From Cohnella pontilimi (GTDB taxonomy: Bacteria > Bacillota > Bacilli > Paenibacillales > Paenibacillaceae), in NCBI RefSeq assembly GCF_005049045.1, contig NZ_SUPK01000002.1:310001-374000 (forward strand): a stretch of DNA of 64,000 bases, in the 5' to 3' direction. Numbering within the stretch: position 1 is the stretch's first letter; the number at the start of each line of letters is the position of its first letter. The notes beneath the pieces were generated by a model. That model was not told the DNA's origin. It saw only the letters and a program-made list of their open reading frames with translations, and did not search any database. A program made the position numbers and the translations under genes. Positions 27,501 through 36,652 of this stretch are shown here, one piece after another.

Positions 27501-28984
27501 GCTTGTTGGCTCCTTAAGGCGGCTCTCGCCACCAGGCGGTCGTCGAAATCATGGGTGACGCCGCCAATAATTTGATAGGTTTCATGGCCTTTCCCCGCAA
27601 TCAATACTACATCTCCGGGGTTGGCCGATTCAACCGCCATTTCGATCGCTTTGCGCCTGTCCGGCAACAGCCGGTAACGATCCTGACCGACGCCGGCTTC
27701 TTTCAATCCAGCTTCGATGTCGTCCAAAATTCGGAGCGGATCTTCGGTACGCGGATTGTCGCTGGTGATAATGACCGTGTCCGCCAGCTCCGCGGCGATT
27801 TTGCCCATTTTCGGCCGTTTCGTCCGGTCCCGGTCCCCACCGCAGCCGAACACGCAGATCACTTGGCCGGTCGCCAGCTCTCGAACGGTACGGAGAATGT
27901 TCTCCAATCCGTCCGGCGTGTGCGCATAGTCGACGACAACCGCAAAATCTTGGCCCTCGTCTACCGATTCCGCTCGGCCGGGCACACCGGGGACAGCTTC
28001 GAGACTCGCGATGGCGGAATCCAAAGGGATGCCTTCACACCAAGCGGCGGCGAGCGCGGCCAGTGCGTTATACACGTTAAATTTCCCCACCATGCGAAGC
28101 CGAACCTGCCGCACTCCTTGGAGCGTCGTCAACGTGAACTGCGTTCCGCGCGCCGATATCGACACATCGCCGGCCCGCAGATGAGCCTCATTATCGATGC
28201 CGTAGGTGACCACTTCCGCAGCCGTCAGCTTGGCAAAAGCCTCCGAAGCTTTATCGTCGGCATTCAGCACGGCATATGTACGATCTTCCGGGCGGTCCGC
28301 ATAATCGTTGCCGAGTCTGGAGAAAAACAAACCTTTGGCCGCCTGATAGGCTTCCATCGTTCCGTGATAATCCAGATGATCCTGCGTCAGGTTGGTGAAT
28401 ACGGCGGTACGGAACCGGGTTCCTTTGACACGGCCTTGCTCAAGCGCGTGAGAAGAAACTTCCATCACGCAGCGCTCGGTGCCAGACTCCGCCATATCGC
28501 GGAAAATCCGCTGAAGCTCGAGCACGTCGGGCGTGGTGCCGGACATCGGCAGCGTGCGGCCGGCGAAACGCGTCTCGATTGTCCCAATGACACCGGCTGG
28601 CACGCCGGCGTCCGTCCATATTTTTTCAATCAAATAGGTCGTCGTCGTTTTCCCGTTCGTGCCGGTGACGCCGACCGGACGGAGCTTGTGCGAAGGTCGT
28701 CCGTAAAAGAAGTCGGCCAGCTTGGCAAGCGCGAGCCGGGTATCCGGCACGACCAATTGCGGAAGGGCAACCGGAAGCTCGCGGGATACGAGCAGCGCTG
28801 CGGCGCCTTGGGCCGCGGCTTGTTCGGCGAAGTCATGGCCGTCCACCGTGTGGCCGGGCAAACAGACGAACAAGTGTCCGGGCTTCACTTTGCGGGAATC
28901 GGTCTCCAAATCGGAGATTCCGACACTGCCGTCCCCAGCGATCCGGAACATAAGCAATTGTTGAGATAATTCGTGCAAATTCAT
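27497..28984 (-). CDS. murE: UDP-MurNAc-dipeptide:meso-diaminopimelate ligase MurE
   Basis: A Mur ligase of about 495 residues that adds the third residue of the stem peptide. The ATP loop is GVTGTNGKTTTTYLIE near residue 112. The SDNPRTEDP motif near residue 410 carries DNPR, which marks meso-diaminopimelate rather than lysine specificity. This agrees with dapL in the same window. The ATG before NLHELSQQLL follows AAGGAGG by 10 bases; the 28 upstream codons are not MurE-like. It is coupled to murF by overlap. Confidence 0.93.
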   Translation of the reverse strand: MNLHELSQQLLMFRIAGDGSVGISDLETDSRKVKPGHLFVCLPGHTVDGHDFAEQAAAQGAAALLVSRELPVALPQLVVPDTRLALAKLADFFYGRPSHKLRPVGVTGTNGKTTTTYLIEKIWTDAGVPAGVIGTIETRFAGRTLPMSGTTPDVLELQRIFRDMAESGTERCVMEVSSHALEQGRVKGTRFRTAVFTNLTQDHLDYHGTMEAYQAAKGLFFSRLGNDYADRPEDRTYAVLNADDKASEAFAKLTAAEVVTYGIDNEAHLRAGDVSISARGTQFTLTTLQGVRQVRLRMVGKFNVYNALAALAAAWCEGIPLDSAIASLEAVPGVPGRAESVDEGQDFAVVVDYAHTPDGLENILRTVRELATGQVICVFGCGGDRDRTKRPKMGKIAAELADTVIITSDNPRTEDPLRILDDIEAGLKEAGVGQDRYRLLPDRRKAIEMAVESANPGDVVLIAGKGHETYQIIGGVTHDFDDRLVARAALRSQQA

Positions 28985-29070
28985 GACAGAGCGGCCTCCT
29001 TCGACGACATGTACCCTCATTATCAACCAAGCCAACACACGCTTCAAGGTTTTTCGGCAGATTGGCAAAA

Positions 29071-30993
29071 TCAGTTATCGGAGCCGAGGTAAATCCGGAT
29101 CACCGAGCCCCGTTCCACCTTCGAACCGGCGGCCGGCGCCTGCCGCACCACCGTGTCGCCTGAACCCGACGAGGCGAGCCGGAAGTTCATGTTCAGATCC
29201 TCATACAGATCGCTCACGGTTTTGCCGACTAAATTCGGCACCGTCACAATCGGCGTATCTCCGTATCTATATTCTTTTTCCACTTGTTTGGTCCTCGGTT
29301 TCACGCCCAGATACGGAAGAGCGTCAGCCATTATATTGCGGACGATCGGAGCGGCCACCACTCCGCCGAACTGGATGCCCTGCGGATTATCGACCGCGAC
29401 GTAAACGATCAGCTGCGGATCGTCCGCCGGGGCGAAGCCGATGAACGAAACGATATGCTCGTTGGCGGAATACCGGCCGCCGACGACCTTTTGCGCGGTC
29501 CCTGTTTTGCCGCCGACCCGGTAGCCGTCCACGAACGCGTTGCGCCCCGTCCCCTGCGCCACGACGCTCTCCAGCGCTTCCCTCACCTGCTTGGAAGTCT
29601 CGGGCGAGATCACCTGTCTCACCAGCTCCGGCTTCACTTCCTCCAGCACGGTACCGGTTTCCGGCTGAATCCACGATTTGGCTACATGCGGCTTAAACAA
29701 TTTACCACCGTTTATGGCCGCCGACACGGCCGTAATCTGCTGAATCGGCGTAACGGACACGCCCTGCCCGAAAGCCGTGGTGGCCAACTCCACCGGTCCG
29801 ACTTGCGAAGGCTTGAACATAATGCCGTTTTCCTCTCCATTTAAATCAATGCCTGTTTTTTGTCCGAACCCGAAGGCGTTGATGTAAGAAAACAGCTTTT
29901 CCTTGCCCAGCCGCTGGCCGAGCGCGACAAACCCGGGGTTGCAGGAGTTTTCGACCACTTCCAGGAACGACTGGCTGCCGTGTCCGCCTTTTTTCCAGCA
30001 GCGCAGCCTGGCGCCGCCTACTTCCGTATAACCGGGATCGTAAAAATGCTCTTTCGTAAGATTCACTTTTCCTTCCTGAAGCGCCGCCGCCAGCGTGATG
30101 ATCTTGAAGGTGGAGCCCGGCTCGTACGTCATCCAGATCGGAAGATTTCGGTTGTACACTTCGGACGAAACTTCGCGGTACTTGTCCGGCTCGTATGTCG
30201 GACGGCTGCCCATGGCCAATATTTCCCCGTTTTTCGGATTCATGGCGATCGCAATGACGGATTTCGGCTGAAACTTGAGCACCGCCTGGTCGAGCTCTCT
30301 CTCCACAATCGACTGCACCGTCTGATCGAGGGTGAGCTGCAAAGTGAGGCCGTCGCGAGGCGGCGTATATTGATCGCTGGAATCCGGCATCACATCGCCG
30401 TTCGCCTGGGCGAGGTACGACACGCTTCCCGCAAGCCCGCTCAATCTTTGGTCATAACGGAGCTCCAGCCCGGTCAACCCTTGGTTGTAACCGCCCGTAA
30501 AGCCGAGAATGTGCGCGGCCAGGCTGCCGAACGGATAATAACGCTTGTTGTCTTCTCCGATATAAATGCCGGGCAGCCCCAGCTCGCGAACCTGCTGCGT
30601 TTTATTCAGACTGATTTTCCTGCCGGCCGGCTTGATGTCGACAATTCGTTCTCTCTTGGACAGCTGCTTGAACAGGACACTTTCGCTCATCCCGAGCACG
30701 GGAGCAAGCCGGCGGGCCGTCTCCGCCTTGTTCTTGATTTGGGCAGGAACGGCCCAGATCGTCGGAGAACTGATGTTATAGGCGAGCCGGACACCGTTGC
30801 GGTCGATCACTTCCCCACGCTTGGGCTGGAACAGCACCTCGCGGCGCCACGAATTTTCCGCACGCTCCGACAGCTCGGCGCCTTTCCACAATTGCACGTA
30901 ACCGAGCCGGATGATGAGCGCCGCAAAGGCGATCACGACGAAGAGAAGCGCGAAAAACAGCCTTCTGCGAACCGTTACCTGCGATATTTTCAT
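29071..30993 (-). CDS. spoVD: SpoVD-type class B penicillin-binding protein
   Basis: A transpeptidase of about 640 residues with an N-terminal membrane anchor (residues 12-32), a PBP dimerisation domain and a transpeptidase domain with STFK at 294-297, SCN at 350-352 and KTGTAQ at 496-501. A single C-terminal PASTA domain (VPNLVGKTVSDLYEDLNM) follows. The single PASTA domain and the place between pbpB and murE match SpoVD of Bacillus, the cortex-specific partner of SpoVE. The ATG follows AGGGGG; 15 upstream codons were dropped. Confidence 0.88.
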   Translation of the reverse strand: MKISQVTVRRRLFFALLFVVIAFAALIIRLGYVQLWKGAELSERAENSWRREVLFQPKRGEVIDRNGVRLAYNISSPTIWAVPAQIKNKAETARRLAPVLGMSESVLFKQLSKRERIVDIKPAGRKISLNKTQQVRELGLPGIYIGEDNKRYYPFGSLAAHILGFTGGYNQGLTGLELRYDQRLSGLAGSVSYLAQANGDVMPDSSDQYTPPRDGLTLQLTLDQTVQSIVERELDQAVLKFQPKSVIAIAMNPKNGEILAMGSRPTYEPDKYREVSSEVYNRNLPIWMTYEPGSTFKIITLAAALQEGKVNLTKEHFYDPGYTEVGGARLRCWKKGGHGSQSFLEVVENSCNPGFVALGQRLGKEKLFSYINAFGFGQKTGIDLNGEENGIMFKPSQVGPVELATTAFGQGVSVTPIQQITAVSAAINGGKLFKPHVAKSWIQPETGTVLEEVKPELVRQVISPETSKQVREALESVVAQGTGRNAFVDGYRVGGKTGTAQKVVGGRYSANEHIVSFIGFAPADDPQLIVYVAVDNPQGIQFGGVVAAPIVRNIMADALPYLGVKPRTKQVEKEYRYGDTPIVTVPNLVGKTVSDLYEDLNMNFRLASSGSGDTVVRQAPAAGSKVERGSVIRIYLGSDN

Positions 30994-31104
30994 CACAAAA
31001 CCCCCTATTCCGCAGACGAGGTTCCGGGCACACGTCAAAGGCGCACGCTGCCGGTCCCACGTTTTCTAAAATATTCTGCGAGTTAGGGGGTTTAGAACAA
31101 GCCT

Positions 31105-33351
31105 TCAGCCGCCCGGTGCGGGCAAAGCCGCGGGAGCGCCTGCACTCGCGCCGGCGGCGGTCGGCGGCGCTAATGTAAGTTGGACGGTCAACTTGCCTGC
31201 GGTTTTCACTTCCTGCTGCGACACGACATAGCCTTCACCCTTCACCGTGCAAGCTATCTTCAGCAGGGAGCACATTTCGAGCGCGTCCCGCAAAGACAAC
31301 CCCTTGAGGTCGGGGATGCTCCCCGGATTCGTTTCGGTGAGGAGAAATACCGGCTGGGAAACTGGCAGCACACTTCCGGCTTTGGGCAGCTGCTGAATCA
31401 CTTTTGCGCCTTTACCGATCGTGACGGCATCGAAGGAACGGCGCTTCAGTTCGCTTTGCGCCTGTCCTACGCTCATTCCCGTAACATCTTCGACGGTGGC
31501 CGTCAGATCGCTTCTCGCCACGGACGCACCGGACGCAGCCGATTTGTTCTGCTCGTCTTTGCTTAAATTCGGCATGACGCCGAGATGCCGCAGCGATTGC
31601 TCCATAATTTTTTTGAAGATTGGCGCGGCGACGGTACTGCCGCCGGCCAAAGCCGTCTGCGGTTCGTCCACGATAACGTACAGCACGATCTTCGGATCTT
31701 CGACGGGGGCGTAGCCGATAAAGGATACGACGTATTTGTCCGCAGAATATTTGCGGTCAATGACCTTTTGGGCCGTACCCGTTTTGCCGGCAATCCGATA
31801 ACCGGGGATATAGGCGTTTTTGCCGGTCCCGATCTTTTGGTCGCTGACCACGGTTTCCAGGTATTCGCCCACTTTGCGCGCCGAATCCGCGGAGATAACC
31901 TGGCGCACCACTTTCGGCTCAAATACTTGTTTCGTGCCGCTGGCCGGATCGGAAATCGATTTGACGAGATGCGGCTGCATCAGCTTGCCGCCGTTGGCGA
32001 CCGCCGCCACCGCGGTCACTTGCTGGATCGGAGTGACCTGCACACGGCCTTGGCCGAAGGAGGCTGTCGCCACTTCGCTTGGAATATTGTTGTGAAACGA
32101 AATCGCTCCTGCCAATTCGCCCGGCAGCTCAATGCCGGTCTTCTGCCCGAAGCCGAAAGCGTCTATGTAACTTCGAAGCTTCTCCGCTCCGAGCTTCTCG
32201 AATCCGAGTTTTACAAAAGCGACGTTGCTGGAATGCTTGAGCCCGTCCAGGAACGTAATTTCTCCCCAGCCGCGTCCGCCGTTATGGTCACGAATCGGTT
32301 TCGCTTTATTCGTCACTAAAATGCTGCCGGACTTGTACGTCTCGTTCGGATCAAATTTTCCTTCCTGAACGGCCGCGGCCAGCGTGACGATTTTAAACGT
32401 GGATCCCGGCTCGTACACCGACTGAATGGCGTTATTTTTTTGGGCCTGACCCTTCGCATTCCAATACTGATTCGGATCGAAATCCGGCAGGCTGGCCATG
32501 CCGAGAATATCCATCGTTTTCGGATCCGCGGCGATCGCCGTGATGCTCACGGGGTTATATTTCTCGTAAGCTTCGCGAAGCGCTTCTTCCACATAAAATT
32601 GAATATCCCGGTCGATCGTCAGCGTGACGTTCTTGCCGTTGACCGCCGGTTTCATTTCGACCTTGCCGTTCGGCAGCTGCGCGCCGGTGGCGTCTTTTTC
32701 GTACTTGATGAAGCCGGGCGAGCCTTTCAGCGACTCGTCGAGCGTTTTTTCCAGCCCGAGAATGGCGCTGCCGTCTTTGTTTTCGTATCCGAGAATATGG
32801 GAGGCGAGCAGCCCGTTCGGATAATAGCGTTTTTGGTCCTCGAGGAAATAAATGCCGACATCTTTTTTGCCCGTCAGCTTCTTCAACTCTTCTCTGAATG
32901 CATCCAGCCTGTCGCGCACCGATTTGTCGATTTTCCAGCCGTCCGGGCGGACCTCTTTTTGCTCCAGAAACTTGCCGTCGTCCTTTTTGGCTGTGACGAT
33001 GGCCCGCAGTTTGTCTTCCGGTGTTCCTAAAATGTTGTGCAGCTTGGATACGATCCTGTCGGCGACGCGCCAGTCGGGGTTTTCTTGATCCAAAAGGGCG
33101 ATTCGGTTCGGCCCGAGCGCCACCGTGTAAGCCGCGGCGTCGGCAGCCAGCACCACTCCGTTGCGGTCCAGCAGCATTCCGCGTTCCTGTGGAATCGACT
33201 TACTCGTCATCCAATACTGGCGAGCTTTATCCGCCCATTGTGCGGCGACGGGTCCCACCTGAATCCAATAGATCCGAAAGACCAATCCGAGAAAAAGGAG
33301 GGTAAACAATGCGCCCATCCACAACGTCCTCAGCCTGATTCTTCTGGTCAT
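31105..33351 (-). CDS. pbpB: PBP2B-type class B penicillin-binding protein (septal transpeptidase)
   Basis: A 748-residue septal transpeptidase with an N-terminal membrane helix (residues 10-30), a dimerisation domain, and catalytic motifs STFK at 317-320, SSN at 374-376 and KTGTAQ near 528. Two C-terminal PASTA repeats follow (VEDVTGMSVGQAQSEL and IPDLKGLSLRDALEM), then an Ala/Pro/Gly-rich tail. Two PASTA domains and the position after ftsL match PBP2B of Bacillus. No strong Shine-Dalgarno precedes the ATG; it starts 13 bases after the ftsL stop and is probably coupled. Confidence 0.9.
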   Translation of the reverse strand: MTRRIRLRTLWMGALFTLLFLGLVFRIYWIQVGPVAAQWADKARQYWMTSKSIPQERGMLLDRNGVVLAADAAAYTVALGPNRIALLDQENPDWRVADRIVSKLHNILGTPEDKLRAIVTAKKDDGKFLEQKEVRPDGWKIDKSVRDRLDAFREELKKLTGKKDVGIYFLEDQKRYYPNGLLASHILGYENKDGSAILGLEKTLDESLKGSPGFIKYEKDATGAQLPNGKVEMKPAVNGKNVTLTIDRDIQFYVEEALREAYEKYNPVSITAIAADPKTMDILGMASLPDFDPNQYWNAKGQAQKNNAIQSVYEPGSTFKIVTLAAAVQEGKFDPNETYKSGSILVTNKAKPIRDHNGGRGWGEITFLDGLKHSSNVAFVKLGFEKLGAEKLRSYIDAFGFGQKTGIELPGELAGAISFHNNIPSEVATASFGQGRVQVTPIQQVTAVAAVANGGKLMQPHLVKSISDPASGTKQVFEPKVVRQVISADSARKVGEYLETVVSDQKIGTGKNAYIPGYRIAGKTGTAQKVIDRKYSADKYVVSFIGYAPVEDPKIVLYVIVDEPQTALAGGSTVAAPIFKKIMEQSLRHLGVMPNLSKDEQNKSAASGASVARSDLTATVEDVTGMSVGQAQSELKRRSFDAVTIGKGAKVIQQLPKAGSVLPVSQPVFLLTETNPGSIPDLKGLSLRDALEMCSLLKIACTVKGEGYVVSQQEVKTAGKLTVQLTLAPPTAAGASAGAPAALPAPGG

Positions 33352-33364
33352 CCCTTAAACCACT

Positions 33365-33763
33365 TCATTTCTTCGAATTCATCGCGACGGCGGTTCCGTT
33401 CTCGCCGACCCTGATGCCTTCGGGATCGAGCGGCACCATGCCCATCTCGGTAGCCTTCTTATTGATCCGCCCCGGATCGCTCAAACGCTCGACTTCCCGT
33501 TGGAGCTCTTTAATTTGCACCGTCGTTTGCTCGTATTTCCGGTTAATCTCTTGAATTTCCCGGTTCACTTGATAGATTTGCGCGTAACGGAAAAGAACGA
33601 CACCCGCCACGATGACGAAAAGCGCCAGCGTGAACAAGTACAGAAGCTTCTCTCCCATGGGCAGCTGACGGCGGCGGATGACCCGCTCTCTTTGTTTGAC
33701 CGGCTGCGCCTGTTGTTGCGGCTTACGCTCCGGACGCAGTGCAAGGTTGCCGTAATAAGCCAT
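33365..33763 (-). CDS. ftsL: cell division protein FtsL
   Basis: A small bitopic protein of about 132 residues: basic N-terminal tail, one membrane helix (LLYLFTLALFVIVAGVVLF, near residues 40-58) and a leucine-zipper coiled coil (QVNREIQEINRKYEQTTVQI, residues 64-83). It pairs with DivIC and DivIB. FtsL is poorly conserved, so the call rests on layout plus position between rsmH and pbpB. The ATG before AYYGNLALRP follows AAAGGGG, with a rather long spacer. Confidence 0.85.
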   Translation of the reverse strand: MAYYGNLALRPERKPQQQAQPVKQRERVIRRRQLPMGEKLLYLFTLALFVIVAGVVLFRYAQIYQVNREIQEINRKYEQTTVQIKELQREVERLSDPGRINKKATEMGMVPLDPEGIRVGENGTAVAMNSKK

Positions 33764-33823
33764 AATTTTCGAAATCCCCTTTCCATTCTTCGATACAAAT
33801 AAGCACAATTCGACAAAAGAAAG

Positions 33824-34780
33824 TTAAATTTTTTCCGCTACCCGAAGCTTTGCCGAACGGGCCCGAGGGTTCTCGGCAAGCTCCCGCTCGGAAGGCAGGA
33901 CCGGTTTTCGGGGTGTTAATCGAAGCCTGCCCCCGCTGCCGCCGCCGCACACGCATACCGGAAAATCCGGGGGGCAGGTGCAGGTAGCGACTTCCGCTTG
34001 GAACGCCGTTTTGCAAATTCGATCTTCTAACGAGTGGAAGGTGATCACCGCCACCCTTCCTCCCGGGTTCAGCACGTCGATCGCTTGCGCGAGCGCATCG
34101 CGAAATGCGCCGAGCTCGTCGTTCACCGCAATCCGCAAAGCCTGGAACGAGCGCTTCGCCGGATGAGGACCTGTTCTGCGCGCGGCAGCCGGAATCGCCG
34201 ATTTGATCAAGTCTACAAGCTGACCCGTCGTCTCGATCGGCGCTTTGGCTCTGGCGGCCCCGATGGTCCGGGCGATCGACCGGGCGAACTTTTCTTCGCC
34301 GTAGTCGCGCAAAATATCGGCAATTTGTTTTTCATCCCATTCGTTCACGATCGTCTTGGCCGTCAGCGGCTGATCGCGGTCCATCCGCATATCCAGCTCC
34401 GCGTCATGCTGGTAGCTGAAGCCTCTCTCGGCTTCATCCAGCTGCGGACTGGAGACGCCGAGGTCGAACAGTACCCCGTCCACCCGGGGAATCCCGTCAA
34501 TCTCCTCGACGCCCGCGGTGCGAAGCGCCTGCTTCAAATGGCGGAAATTGCTTTTCACCAGCGTCACGACCGAACCGAAGGACGACAATTTGACCCGCGC
34601 GTTCTGCAGAGCGGATTCATCCTGATCGAGGGCAATGAGTCGGCCGGTCGTACCGAGTCTGGACGCGATTTCCGCGCTGTGACCCGCTCCGCCCAGCGTA
34701 CAATCGACGTAAATGCCGTCTGGCCGGATTTTCAGCCCCTCTACCGCTTCGTCTTTGAGTACTGTTACGTGGTGAAACAT
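33824..34780 (-). CDS. rsmH: 16S rRNA (cytosine-1402-N4)-methyltransferase RsmH
   Basis: A SAM-dependent methyltransferase of 318 residues that methylates N4 of C1402 in the ribosomal P site. Motifs: [14 protein letters not shown] at the N-terminus, [16 protein letters not shown] near residue 25 for SAM binding, [14 protein letters not shown] near 105, and [14 protein letters not shown] near residue 236. ATG at 34780 follows GGGAGGG. It is the second gene of the dcw transcript, 71 bases after mraZ. Confidence 0.95.
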   Translation of the reverse strand: MFHHVTVLKDEAVEGLKIRPDGIYVDCTLGGAGHSAEIASRLGTTGRLIALDQDESALQNARVKLSSFGSVVTLVKSNFRHLKQALRTAGVEEIDGIPRVDGVLFDLGVSSPQLDEAERGFSYQHDAELDMRMDRDQPLTAKTIVNEWDEKQIADILRDYGEEKFARSIARTIGAARAKAPIETTGQLVDLIKSAIPAAARRTGPHPAKRSFQALRIAVNDELGAFRDALAQAIDVLNPGGRVAVITFHSLEDRICKTAFQAEVATCTCPPDFPVCVCGGGSGGRLRLTPRKPVLPSERELAENPRARSAKLRVAEKI

Positions 34781-34851
34781 ACTTTCGCCCTCCCGGTCTC
34801 CTTTTTGGAGATCCGTCTTTCTCTCTGCTATGTAGATGAGTTGTTAACGGT

Positions 34852-35289
34852 TTAGAAGTTGAAATCGAAATCCACGAGCTTCTCGGCGATCTCGTTGAAG
34901 GAATCCTGAGACTGCCGGGAATATTGTTCCCAAGTCGCTTTGTCCCAGATTTCTACACGGGAAGAAACGCCGATGACGGTGCAGTCCTTCTCCAGCTTCG
35001 CATACTCGCGCAGGTGGCCCGGCACGTTTACCCTTCCCTGTTTATCCCATTCGCATTCGGAAGCGCCGGCGAACAGCAGCCGGGAGAACGCCCGCGCGTT
35101 GGCGGCCATGGAAGGGAGAGCCTTCATCTTTTGTTCCAATTGGTTCCATTCGGCGCGGGGGTAGACGAAAAGACAGTTGTCCAATCCGCGGGTGATGATG
35201 AAATCGGTGCCGAGGGCTTCACGAAACTTGGCCGGAATAATAATTCTGCCTTTGTCGTCGATCGTATGCTGATACTCGCCAAGAAACAT
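34852..35289 (-). CDS. mraZ: MraZ, dcw-cluster transcriptional regulator
   Basis: A 145-residue regulator with two AbrB-like DNA-binding halves ([21 protein letters not shown] and [20 protein letters not shown], the first written as [12 protein letters not shown] then GRIIIPAKF). MraZ forms ring oligomers that bind direct repeats upstream of its own gene and usually repress the dcw operon. The ATG before FLGEY follows GGGGGAGGTG. The open frame runs 13 codons further upstream, through the operator repeats. It is the first gene of the cluster. Confidence 0.93.
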   Translation of the reverse strand: MFLGEYQHTIDDKGRIIIPAKFREALGTDFIITRGLDNCLFVYPRAEWNQLEQKMKALPSMAANARAFSRLLFAGASECEWDKQGRVNVPGHLREYAKLEKDCTVIGVSSRVEIWDKATWEQYSRQSQDSFNEIAEKLVDFDFNF

Positions 35290-35300
35290 GCCCCCACACC

Positions 35301-35340
35301 TCCCCCAACATTCACCACTTTTCACCACAACGAACCACTT
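35301..35340 (-). promoter_or_regulatory. MraZ operator: four 10-bp direct repeats
   Basis: On the minus strand the sequence runs GTGGTTCGTT, GTGGTGAAAA, GTGGTGAATG, TTGGGGGAGG: four units in exact 10-base register starting with G/TTGG. Such TGG-containing direct repeats upstream of mraZ are the known MraZ binding sites. The last unit merges with the Shine-Dalgarno sequence, so binding could also block translation. A TAGAAT (35351-35356) just upstream is a possible -10 box without a clear -35. Confidence 0.75.
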
Positions 35341-35359
35341 AGGTACAGTTATTCTACCA

Positions 35360-35394
35360 CCAAAACAAAAATCCTGCTCGATGAGCAGGATTAG
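35360..35394 (-). terminator. terminator after the DUF4349 gene
   Basis: On the minus strand ATCCTGCTC pairs with GAGCAGGAT around ATC, followed by TTTTGTTTT. It separates the DUF4349 gene from the mraZ promoter region. Confidence 0.88.
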
Positions 35395-35413
35395 AAAAAA
35401 TTATTTTAGGGGA

Positions 35414-36457
35414 TTAATGACTTTCATTTTCCGGCGGGGAATCGGGGATTTGAGCGTCAGACGGCGCCGTTTGCAAGCGTGCTCTGCGTCTTCCGCGGAA
35501 AACGGCATACACGGGAACACCGACGAGGGCCGCGACGGCGGCAACGGGCAGAAGTGCGGCGACGAACACGAGAAGCGCTTGGCCGAATTCTCCTAACGCC
35601 CGCGCACTGCCGGTCAAGGCGGCGGTCATTCTCTCGCCCAGCCCGCCCGGCTTTTCCTTTTGTCCCATCGATTCAGCAGTTCCTTCATACAGCCTCAGAT
35701 TCACGGTGGAAAAAGCCACGTTTTGATCCAAATACCTCATCCGGCCTTTGATCTGCTCGATTTGCTCCTGTACGTCGGCCAGTTGCGAAGAAAACCGCAC
35801 CAGGTCATCGCTGCCGTTCGCTTTATCCATGAAAGCCAGGAGACGGGCTTCCACTGTTTTCTTAGCTTGCAGCCGCGCCTCCAAATCTACATATTCTTCG
35901 GTGACGTCGCTGCCTTCCATATTCAATTGCAGGTCTTTCCGAATCTTCCTGAGCTGCTCGATAAAAGAAGAAAATCCGTCTGCCGGAACTTTGATGACGT
36001 AGGTCGCGCCTTTTTCGTCCGCATTCACGCTGTTGGAGAAGTTGAGAATGTAACCGCCGCTTTGATGAATCGCATCCCGCAGTTTTTCGTCCGCAGATTC
36101 GAAGCTGGGTACTTTCATAGTGACTTGGGCTTTATAGATAACTTTGCGGTTCATTCCGTCATCCGTAACGGCCATCGGCATAATGCCTCCCTCGGCTTGC
36201 GCCGCGGCGCCCTTGACCGCCGGTTTGGCGTCGCTGGAACTCGTGGTGTAGAGTACGGTATCGGATGTTACGTTCTTTGCCTCCGCAGCCGGGGCCGATT
36301 TCGCCGAGCCGGACATCGCCTGCGGTTGTACCGCCCTCGAGTCTTGCGACGACTTTGAGGAAGAACAGGCAGCCATGGAGAGCGTTGCGGCAAGCAGCAT
36401 TGTCAATGCGATGATACCTGTGAACCGGCGCTTCCCCATTTTTGTTCCGTTGGACAT
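35414..36457 (-). CDS. DUF4349 lipoprotein
   Basis: A 347-residue lipoprotein with a signal peptide and lipobox LSMAAC (Cys near residue 31). A Ser/Ala-rich linker is followed by a DUF4349 domain (YKAQVTMKVPSFESADEKL; GGYILNFSNS; a coiled coil near residues 185-250) and a C-terminal membrane helix (ALLVFVAALLPVAAVAALVGVPVYAVF, shown as ALLVFVAALLPVAAV) with a basic tail. It would be anchored at both ends. The DUF4349 role is unknown, but relatives often sit beside ECF sigma factors. It is a single-gene unit with a terminator after it and an ECF-like promoter before it. Confidence 0.8.
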   Translation of the reverse strand: MSNGTKMGKRRFTGIIALTMLLAATLSMAACSSSKSSQDSRAVQPQAMSGSAKSAPAAEAKNVTSDTVLYTTSSSDAKPAVKGAAAQAEGGIMPMAVTDDGMNRKVIYKAQVTMKVPSFESADEKLRDAIHQSGGYILNFSNSVNADEKGATYVIKVPADGFSSFIEQLRKIRKDLQLNMEGSDVTEEYVDLEARLQAKKTVEARLLAFMDKANGSDDLVRFSSQLADVQEQIEQIKGRMRYLDQNVAFSTVNLRLYEGTAESMGQKEKPGGLGERMTAALTGSARALGEFGQALLVFVAALLPVAAVAALVGVPVYAVFRGRRRARLQTAPSDAQIPDSPPENESH

Positions 36458-36489
36458 AGATATCCCCCTTTTCCGGTATATACGATATA

Positions 36490-36515
36490 GACGCGGAGTG
36501 GGAGGAAAAAGTTAC
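36490..36515 (-). promoter_or_regulatory. possible ECF-type promoter of the DUF4349 gene
   Basis: On the minus strand GTAAC (36511-36515) and CGTC (36490-36493) are separated by 17 bases. That resembles the AAC / CGTC-type -35 and -10 elements of ECF sigma factors such as sigma-M and sigma-W. The predicted start lies about 26 bases ahead of the ATG, behind GGGGGAT. No good sigma-A pair was found here. Confidence 0.4.
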
Positions 36516-36593
36516 CGGACCTTACAGTTATGAGTGACTAAATACCGCTGCTGTTCCGCTCGAACGCCTGGGCGGGTGGGTATTTACACAGCA

Positions 36594-36634
36594 AAAAGCC
36601 TCCACTTCGCCATTTAGACGAAGATGGAGGCCCT
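36594..36634 (-). terminator. ahcY terminator
   Basis: On the minus strand GCCTCCA-CTTCG pairs with CGAAG-GGAGGC (one T/T mismatch) around a nine-base loop, followed by TTTTTGC. It begins about 20 bases after the ahcY stop. Confidence 0.82.
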
Positions 36635-36652
36635 GGTTGTAAATATTCAGTT

